Shown here: positions 58,972 to 64,000 of the stretch, piece after piece
Numbering within the stretch: the first letter of the stretch is position 1
Layout: every line of letters starts with the position of its first letter
Source: Nonlabens arenilitoris
Lineage (GTDB): Bacteria > Bacteroidota > Bacteroidia > Flavobacteriales > Flavobacteriaceae
Direction: 5' to 3'
Assembly: GCF_002954765.1 (NCBI RefSeq)
Contig: NZ_MTPW01000001.1
Coordinates: 2,307,501-2,371,500, forward strand
DNA: 64,000 nucleotides
The notes under the pieces: model-generated
Databases searched by the model: none
Seen by the model: only the letters and a program-made list of their open reading frames with translations
What the model was told of the DNA's origin: nothing
Translations under genes and position numbers: made by a program

Positions 58972-59458
58972 TGTTGCGCATCTCTTGTGCGGCCTTAGTA
59001 ACTTTTTCCTTAAGACTTTCTTTGTAAGCAACAATACGCTCACGTACGTCTTCTTGAGTAGCTCCTATGATTTGGGCAGCAAGTATACCGGCATTTTTTG
59101 CACCATTAAGTGCCACCGTTGCGACAGGTACGCCACCAGGCATTTGTAATATTGATAATACACTGTCCCAGCCATCAATAGAATTTGATGATTTAACAGG
59201 AACACCTACTACAGGTAAAGGAGATAAACTAGCCACCATACCTGGTAAATGTGCAGCTCCACCAGCACCAGCGATAATTACCGCAATGCCATTTTTATGA
59301 GCATTTTTACCAAAATCATACATTTTCTCTGGTGTACGATGAGCACTAACTACATCCACTTCAGTCTTTATTCCTAATTCTTTTAAAACATCTATAGCAT
59401 CTTGCATCACTGGCAAGTCACTAGTAGAGCCCATTATAATTGCTACTTTTTTATTCAT
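58964..59458 (-). CDS. purE: N5-carboxyaminoimidazole ribonucleotide mutase
   Basis: The 164-residue protein is class I Pur[25 protein letters not shown] and [43 protein letters not shown], with the SAHRTP and catalytic His. It converts N5-CAIR to CAIR in purine synthesis. purK, its usual partner, is not in the window. Confidence 0.95.
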   Translation of the reverse strand: MNKKVAIIMGSTSDLPVMQDAIDVLKELGIKTEVDVVSAHRTPEKMYDFGKNAHKNGIAVIIAGAGGAAHLPGMVASLSPLPVVGVPVKSSNSIDGWDSVLSILQMPGGVPVATVALNGAKNAGILAAQIIGATQEDVRERIVAYKESLKEKVTKAAQEMRNNG

Positions 59459-59652
59459 GCCCTAAAATTAGCAATTATGCCGTAAAGGCAGTCGCTATTT
59501 AATAGCATTTTTTATTTTCTTTTGTTTCTGCAGTCATTCCTACTTACTGTTTACTTATCTGCAATGTTTTTGTGATATAAACGACATAATACTTAACAAA
59601 TCTTAAAGAACCGTAAACCTTATTATCACGTAACTTTACTTAAAAATAAGAC

Positions 59653-60165
59653 ATGAAATATTTAATAATAGCATTAACTCTCATAGCAACTATAGGTTGC
59701 AAAACTTCAACAACCGAACTAGCTCAAAATGAGACCCAAGAAAAAGTATATGAAGTACAGAAATCAGATGCCCAATGGAAAGCAGAATTAACGCCTGCAC
59801 AATACGATGTGTTACGCCGTGCTGGTACTGAGCGACCTCACACTAGTCCTTTAAATAAGCAATATGCCGCAGGAACCTTGATCTGTGCAGGTTGTAATGC
59901 TCCTGTTTATGATAATGCTCACAAATTTGATTCAGGTACAGGATGGCCTAGTTATGATAGGGCTATTGAAGGTCAGGTAGAACGTGATGTCGATTATAAA
60001 ATAGGATATGCTCGTACAGAATTAAAATGTAATACATGTGGTAGTCACCTAGGACATGAGTTTAATGATGGGCCTAGTGATACAACAGGTAAACGCCATT
60101 GCATAAATGGAGTAGCTCTAGAATTTATACCTGAAGGTGAGGCAATTCCTGCATTAAATAAATAA
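59653..60165 (+). CDS. msrB: Peptide-methionine (R)-S-oxide reductase MsrB, lipoprotein form
   Basis: The 170-residue protein has a lipobox at Cys16 (MKYLIIALTLIATIGC), so it is exported. The MsrB domain contains zinc pairs CAGC and CNTC, HKFDSGTGWPS, and the catalytic Cys in RHCINGVAL. It repairs R-methionine sulfoxide in envelope proteins. A second msrB follows 72 bp downstream, with a palindrome copy between them. Confidence 0.93.
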   Translation: MKYLIIALTLIATIGCKTSTTELAQNETQEKVYEVQKSDAQWKAELTPAQYDVLRRAGTERPHTSPLNKQYAAGTLICAGCNAPVYDNAHKFDSGTGWPSYDRAIEGQVERDVDYKIGYARTELKCNTCGSHLGHEFNDGPSDTTGKRHCINGVALEFIPEGEAIPALNK

Positions 60166-60185
60166 TCCCATAAGCTGGTGTGGAT

Positions 60186-60205
60186 TACGCTTTCGCGAAA
60201 GCGTA
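60186..60205. repeat. Dispersed palindrome copy 10 (20 bp)
   Basis: TACGCTTTCGCGAAAGCGTA is a perfect 20-bp palindrome in the gap between the two msrB genes. Confidence 0.95.
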
Positions 60206-60237
60206 TTTACAAATCAAACCGAACAAACAATAGTATT

Positions 60238-60621
60238 ATGTTAGAAAAAACAGAAGCTGAATGGAAAAAAGAACTCACTCCAGAGCAATATAGAGTTCTA
60301 AGAGAAAAAGGAACAGAGCGACCATTTACAGGTGAGTATAATACGCATTATGAAGATGGAACTTATAGCTGTGCCGCCTGTGGAAATGATTTATATAAGT
60401 CTGAAACTAAATTTGACAGCGGTTGTGGATGGCCATCTTTTGATGATGAAATAGAAGGAGCTATTATGCGCAAACGTGATGTATCTCATGGTATGATACG
60501 TACCGAGATTATGTGTGCTAACTGCGGTAGCCATCTAGGCCATGTTTTTAACGATGGACCTACAGCTACTGGGATTAGACACTGCGTGAATAGTGTGAGT
60601 ATAGATTTTAAAAGTGAGTGA
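60238..60621 (+). CDS. msrB: Peptide-methionine (R)-S-oxide reductase MsrB, cytosolic form
   Basis: From the ATG at 60238 the product has 127 residues: [30 protein letters not shown], zinc pairs CAAC and [19 protein letters not shown] and the catalytic Cys in RHCVNSVSI. No signal peptide is present, so it works in the cytosol, in contrast with its neighbour. The longer reading beginning at 60178 starts inside the palindrome copy and is not used. The two genes are paralogues with split localisation. Confidence 0.94.
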   Translation: MLEKTEAEWKKELTPEQYRVLREKGTERPFTGEYNTHYEDGTYSCAACGNDLYKSETKFDSGCGWPSFDDEIEGAIMRKRDVSHGMIRTEIMCANCGSHLGHVFNDGPTATGIRHCVNSVSIDFKSE

Positions 60622-60676
60622 TTTAGGTTACGGTCTCAGTAATGGTTTAAATCTCTATAGCACTTTAGTTGTGACT

Positions 60677-61369
60677 TTATTTATTATTTGTTTTATCTGA
60701 AGTAATTATCTTATAGTCATTATAATAAAATTCACTAAAAATTAAAATCGGTTGGTTTTCAATTTTATAGTTATGAACCTTTTCTTTTGGGGCTGTTGAC
60801 ATTGGAATTTTATATTCTTTGTAAAAATCGCTTTCGGCAAACTTAAGATAGGATTTTATAACTGATTTCAAAACTTGCTCAGAGAAGTCCTCGCTAATTG
60901 AGTTATCATTGCGAAATATAAGATGAGGTAACTGATCTAAATTATTAACTTTTTGGAAATAGTTAATGCTTTTGGATTCAATGTGTCTGAAATCCACAAT
61001 TTCATTGTTAAAGAATACTTTCTTATCAATTTGAGTTTCAATTACTAAAGGATGTATTATAGGAGGTGGTGGAACACTCAGACAATATTCTCCTGCAAAA
61101 CTATTAATTTCATATGTTCCAGTGTTATAATTAAACCTAAAGGAATCTACACAATTCTTTTTGAATTTAAAGTCTGACCTTATTAAAACATAAATCTCTT
61201 GAACACTCAAATTGGCGGGAAAATCAATTGTCGGGACATTATCATCATCATTTCTCAACAAATAAGCTTTGTAATCAAAGGCTTTTTCCTCAGGAACTTC
61301 AATTACAACCGAGTCCTTGCAAGAACTAAAAGCTAAGATGAGTATAGAAAGAATCAATAATATTTTCAT
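60677..61369 (-). CDS. Uncharacterised lipoprotein (230 residues)
   Basis: MKILLILSILILAFSSC is a lipoprotein signal peptide. The rest is mixed alpha/beta with FPANLSVQEIYVLIRSDFKFKKNC, where a few residues recall ExbD-like domains, but no family is certain. Two or three cysteines are present. The upstream region carries the 6-bp tandem repeat array at 61408-61485, whose length could influence expression. Confidence 0.65.
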   Translation of the reverse strand: MKILLILSILILAFSSCKDSVVIEVPEEKAFDYKAYLLRNDDDNVPTIDFPANLSVQEIYVLIRSDFKFKKNCVDSFRFNYNTGTYEINSFAGEYCLSVPPPPIIHPLVIETQIDKKVFFNNEIVDFRHIESKSINYFQKVNNLDQLPHLIFRNDNSISEDFSEQVLKSVIKSYLKFAESDFYKEYKIPMSTAPKEKVHNYKIENQPILIFSEFYYNDYKIITSDKTNNK

Positions 61370-61407
61370 GTAGGTAAGTCATCAAGTTTTGTGCCTTTAA
61401 GTATTTT

Positions 61408-61485
61408 AAACTTAAACTTAAACTTAAACTTAAACCTAAACTTAAACCTAAACTTAAACCTAAACTTAAACCTAAACTTACACTT
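61408..61485. repeat. Hexanucleotide tandem repeat AAACTT/AAACCT
   Basis: Twelve perfect hexamers follow one another, four AAACTT and then alternating AAACCT and AAACTT, with a thirteenth variant unit (ACACTT). It lies 39-116 bp upstream of the lipoprotein start and 41 bp after the stop of the DEAD-box gene. Such repeats are prone to slippage. Confidence 0.95.
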
Positions 61486-61525
61486 GATACTGCACTGCGA
61501 GTAAAAACTTAAAAAAGACTGCCCA

Positions 61526-62659
61526 CTACTTAGGATTCCACTCTGGTAAATCCTCAGTCCAGACTTTGATTTTCATTTTCTTTTGTATTACGCGCCAGTG
61601 GTGTGATTCTTCGGGACTTATAAGTGTGATCGCTTCTCCTGGATTTTCAGCACGACCGGTTCTTCCTATACGGTGAACAAAGTCTTTAGGAGATCGAGGT
61701 AATTCATAATTTACTACAAAAGGTAAAAACTCGATGTCTATTCCGCGAGCGAGTAGATCTGTTGAGACTAATGCTGTTAATTCTCCTGATTTGAATTCGC
61801 TCAATGCAGAGTTTCTTGCACCTTGACTTTTCTTACTATGAATAGCTTTTGAGGCTATTCCGTTCTTTTTGAGCTTATCATTTACATGATCGACTTGATA
61901 GGTGGAAGAGCAGAAAATTAGTACTTGAGTCATCTCTTTTTCTTTCATGAGATGTCTTAATAATTCACCTTTTTTATTCTCAGTGACTCGATAACCTATT
62001 TGCTTAATTAAAGATATTTCTTCTTCCTTTTCTTCTACAGATGCGGTTACTGGATCATCCAACAAAACTCTTTGTAATTCATCAACATCTTCACTCAACG
62101 TGGCAGAGAATAACAAGTTTTGTCTTCTATTAGGCAATAGCTTTAGAATCTGGTCGAGTTCCTTTTTAAAACCTTTAGTTAGCATTTTATCGGCTTCATC
62201 GAGGACTAAAGCTTTGACATTTTTTAAATGCACTGCGTTTGCTTCAATAAGTTCTAACAATCTACCAGGTGTCGCTACTAGAATATCGACATTATTCATC
62301 TTACGCATTTGCGGATTGATGGAAGCACCACCATAAACGGCCATAGTAATTAAAGGCTTTGTTAAAGCTTTAGAGTATGGAATAAAAACCTCACTTACTT
62401 GCGCTGCTAGTTCTCTAGTAGGTACCAGTATCAATGCGGTAATATGTCTGTTTTCAGATTCAATTCCTTCTAGTCGCTGTAAAAGCGGTAAGGCATATGC
62501 CATGGTTTTACCAGATCCAGTTTTTGCAATTCCTAGCACATCTTTACCAGCAAGAATATCAGGCATGGCTAGCTTTTGAATAGGTGTAGGGTGAGAAAAT
62601 TGATTTTCTCTTAAGGCAAAAAGTAATTGGTTAGATAATCCTAAGGATTCAAAAGACAT
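61526..62659 (-). CDS. DEAD-box RNA helicase, short form
   Basis: The 377-residue protein has the complete helicase core (Q motif [74 protein letters not shown]) but only about 10 residues after the last motif, without a basic tail. It is likely a general RNA-remodelling helicase, differing from the RhlE-like gene at 12.3 kb by this missing tail. It is monocistronic. Confidence 0.92.
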   Translation of the reverse strand: MSFESLGLSNQLLFALRENQFSHPTPIQKLAMPDILAGKDVLGIAKTGSGKTMAYALPLLQRLEGIESENRHITALILVPTRELAAQVSEVFIPYSKALTKPLITMAVYGGASINPQMRKMNNVDILVATPGRLLELIEANAVHLKNVKALVLDEADKMLTKGFKKELDQILKLLPNRRQNLLFSATLSEDVDELQRVLLDDPVTASVEEKEEEISLIKQIGYRVTENKKGELLRHLMKEKEMTQVLIFCSSTYQVDHVNDKLKKNGIASKAIHSKKSQGARNSALSEFKSGELTALVSTDLLARGIDIEFLPFVVNYELPRSPKDFVHRIGRTGRAENPGEAITLISPEESHHWRVIQKKMKIKVWTEDLPEWNPK

Positions 62660-62791
62660 ATGTTGATTTTATACCATGCAAAGATAGCTCGTTTTTACAG
62701 TAAAATACAGTTGTCTTAGTATGTGTAACTGATAAGAGATGTAGTTTTAAAATTTCAAATTTAGAATATCAAATTCTCAAGTTGACTATTT

Positions 62792-63631
62792 TTAATCATC
62801 TTCACGTATTCCTGTGATATGAATTTCAACTCTACGGTCATAAAAATCACCTTTTCCAGTTTTAAAATTAGCCTGTTTCCCTACGGTCGTTAGGCGATCA
62901 GCAGCGACTCCATATTTAACGAGAAAGCGTTTCACTTGTTCTGCTCTAGCTTGAGATAGATTCCATTGACCTGTGTCCATATCACGTCCATAAACGCCTG
63001 GTGATAAACAACATATATGTCCTTGTATTTCGATTTCATATTTTTTATGAAGCAATAGTGAATTAATGATAGAATCCATTACAGGAAAAGAAGATTCTCT
63101 TAATACATGCCTGCCTGGATAGAAAATGACATTATTAAATACTAGTTTATCACCTATTTGAAGACTGTCTTTTAAGATATCATATGAACGGTATTTTTCA
63201 ATACTATCGGTTACCACTGCTTTAGGTATATCTATTGTTTTTTTATAGGTTACACTTATTTCTACTCGTCTATTTCTATAACGTTGCGCTTTTATATTGC
63301 TACGATTCTTTAATGGTACCTCACCCACAATTTTCTGTTGAAAATAATTGTCTGTAAATCGTGGTTTTAAATAATTGATGACTGATTGTACTCTGTTAGT
63401 AGCGAGTTGCAGGTTGTAAGAAACACTACCACGATCATCACAGTAACCAATTAGCGCAATTGCGGTTATTTTTGTTGTTTGATCTACAATTAATCGAGCT
63501 TCTATATTTTTAATTGATTGCTCTGTTAGTATTGCACTATCGGTTTCAAAGTATATAGAAAATTCTTCAGTCGATACTTGAGAAAACCCTATGGTTGTAA
63601 TTAATAAGAAAAGGTATTTTATCATCTTCAT
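62792..63631 (-). CDS. OmpA-like protein with two peptidoglycan-binding-type domains
   Basis: From the ATG at 63629-63631 the protein has a signal peptide (MKMIKYLFLLITTIGFSQ) and two OmpA-C-like regions: FSIYFETDSAILTEQSIKNIE with ALIGYCDDRGSVSYNLQLATNRVQSV, and later VFNNVIFYPGRHVLRE with EIQGHICCLSPG... NLSQARAEQVKRFLVKYGV. Both end with RRVEI. No beta-barrel or lipobox is visible, so it is a periplasmic protein that may bind peptidoglycan. The duplication is unusual. Confidence 0.82.
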   Translation of the reverse strand: MKMIKYLFLLITTIGFSQVSTEEFSIYFETDSAILTEQSIKNIEARLIVDQTTKITAIALIGYCDDRGSVSYNLQLATNRVQSVINYLKPRFTDNYFQQKIVGEVPLKNRSNIKAQRYRNRRVEISVTYKKTIDIPKAVVTDSIEKYRSYDILKDSLQIGDKLVFNNVIFYPGRHVLRESSFPVMDSIINSLLLHKKYEIEIQGHICCLSPGVYGRDMDTGQWNLSQARAEQVKRFLVKYGVAADRLTTVGKQANFKTGKGDFYDRRVEIHITGIREDD

Positions 63632-63681
63632 AACAATAGGCAAACGTTGCAAGCTTTAAATTAGTGTTTTAATCGCATCTC

Positions 63682-64000
63682 ATGTCACAAAAACTACCAC
63701 TTTCTTATTACCAGCAAAATGATGTGGTGTATCTCGCAAAAAATTTAATAGGTAAGAAGGTAGTGAGTAACATTAACGGAGAACTGACAAGTGGTATCAT
63801 AACTGAAACTGAGGCCTATCGAGGCTATGATGATAAGGCCTGCCACGCACATTTAGGACGTTTTACAGACAGGACTAAGGTGATGTATGAACCAGGTGGC
63901 GTTGCTTATGTTTACTTGTGCTATGGTATCCATCACTTATTTAATATCATCACAAATATTGATGGTAATGCAGACGCTATCTTAATACGTGCAGTAGAGC
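63682..64000 (+). CDS. DNA-3-methyladenine glycosylase, AAG/MPG type (3' end outside window)
   Basis: The visible 106 residues include LSYYQQNDVVYLAKNLIGK, IITETEAYRGYDDKACHAHLGR and MYEPGGVAYVYLCYGIHHLFNIITN, which are the AAG motifs with the catalytic Glu in TETEAY and the tyrosine that flips the base. It removes alkylated purines in base-excision repair. The gene starts 50 bp from the divergent OmpA-like gene and runs off the window. Confidence 0.93.
   Translation, partial: MSQKLPLSYYQQNDVVYLAKNLIGKKVVSNINGELTSGIITETEAYRGYDDKACHAHLGRFTDRTKVMYEPGGVAYVYLCYGIHHLFNIITNIDGNADAILIRAVE

Noticed and set aside
60178..60237. Longer N-terminus for the second msrB beginning MWITLSRKR
   Set aside because: This extension is translated palindrome and intergenic sequence; the family start is at 60238.
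61408..61485. CRISPR-like or telomere-like array
   Set aside because: Units are 6 bp with no spacers, and there are no cas genes. The AAACCT resemblance to telomeric repeats is coincidental in a bacterial chromosome.

Overview
The window is a stretch of a low-GC (my impression: mid-thirties percent) Bacteroidota chromosome, almost certainly a marine Flavobacteriaceae. The evidence is the type III glutamine synthetase, two large proteins with type IX secretion (Por) C-terminal sorting domains, a 392-residue PurM-like AIR synthase, many short lipoproteins with a Cys lipobox, and promoters of the Bacteroidota type (TAnnTTTG, often followed by CAC) with weak Shine-Dalgarno sequences. Nonlabens or a close relative is my guess at genus; the sequence alone does not settle it. 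No rRNA, tRNA, CRISPR array, IS element or prophage was found.

Layout. 1-5.9 kb is a redox and electrophile-defence block: partial peroxiredoxin, FrnE/DsbA-like, EthD and AhpD-like proteins, a TetR regulator with two matching operators, an FAD monooxygenase carrying an N-terminal DnaJ-type cysteine module, a frameshifted LysR gene and a divergent MdaB-type quinone reductase. 6-7.5 kb holds an orphan ORF and an AbiGi-like abortive-infection gene broken by an in-frame TGA. From ssb (7.7 kb) onward the content is mostly housekeeping: LemA plus two TPM proteins, CPBP protease, lipoproteins, a DEAD-box helicase, a SulP transporter, KatG, a MOCOS-like PLP enzyme, an acyl-CoA carboxylase subunit, T9SS cargo, pyrF-prfA, a divergent MsrA-like protein, purM, glnN, a Ca/Na antiporter, a transaldolase-type aldolase, an ABC-F ATPase, pheT, plsC-like, SGNH/NUDIX/cyclophilin, FabH-like, gcvP, ECF sigma/anti-sigma, M3 peptidase, purE, two msrB genes, a second DEAD-box helicase, an OmpA-like protein and a partial 3-methyladenine DNA glycosylase.

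The most striking unexplained signal is a perfect palindrome, GCTTTCGCGAAAGC (often extended to 16-24 bp), present ten times between 9.3 and 60.2 kb. Spacing is remarkably even: nine intervals of 3.8-6.9 kb, mean about 5.66 kb, coefficient of variation about 0.19 by hand calculation, where random placement would give about 1. Five copies lie in intergenic DNA. Five lie inside genes, in all three reading frames, giving AFAKA, RFRES or LSRKR peptides. It is absent from the first 9.2 kb, the part with accessory character. The shape recalls the sites of nucleoid-organising proteins (ParB parS, Noc NBS), but no binding protein is identified here.

Three genes in the window are broken: two by an apparent one-base loss in a homopolymer (LysR at 4972-4977, lipoprotein at 51130-51136) and one by a nonsense codon (AbiGi at 7324-7326). 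Reactive-oxygen and methionine-sulfoxide repair functions are numerous (peroxiredoxin, KatG, two MsrB, an MsrA-like protein, MdaB), fitting an aerobic surface-water bacterium.
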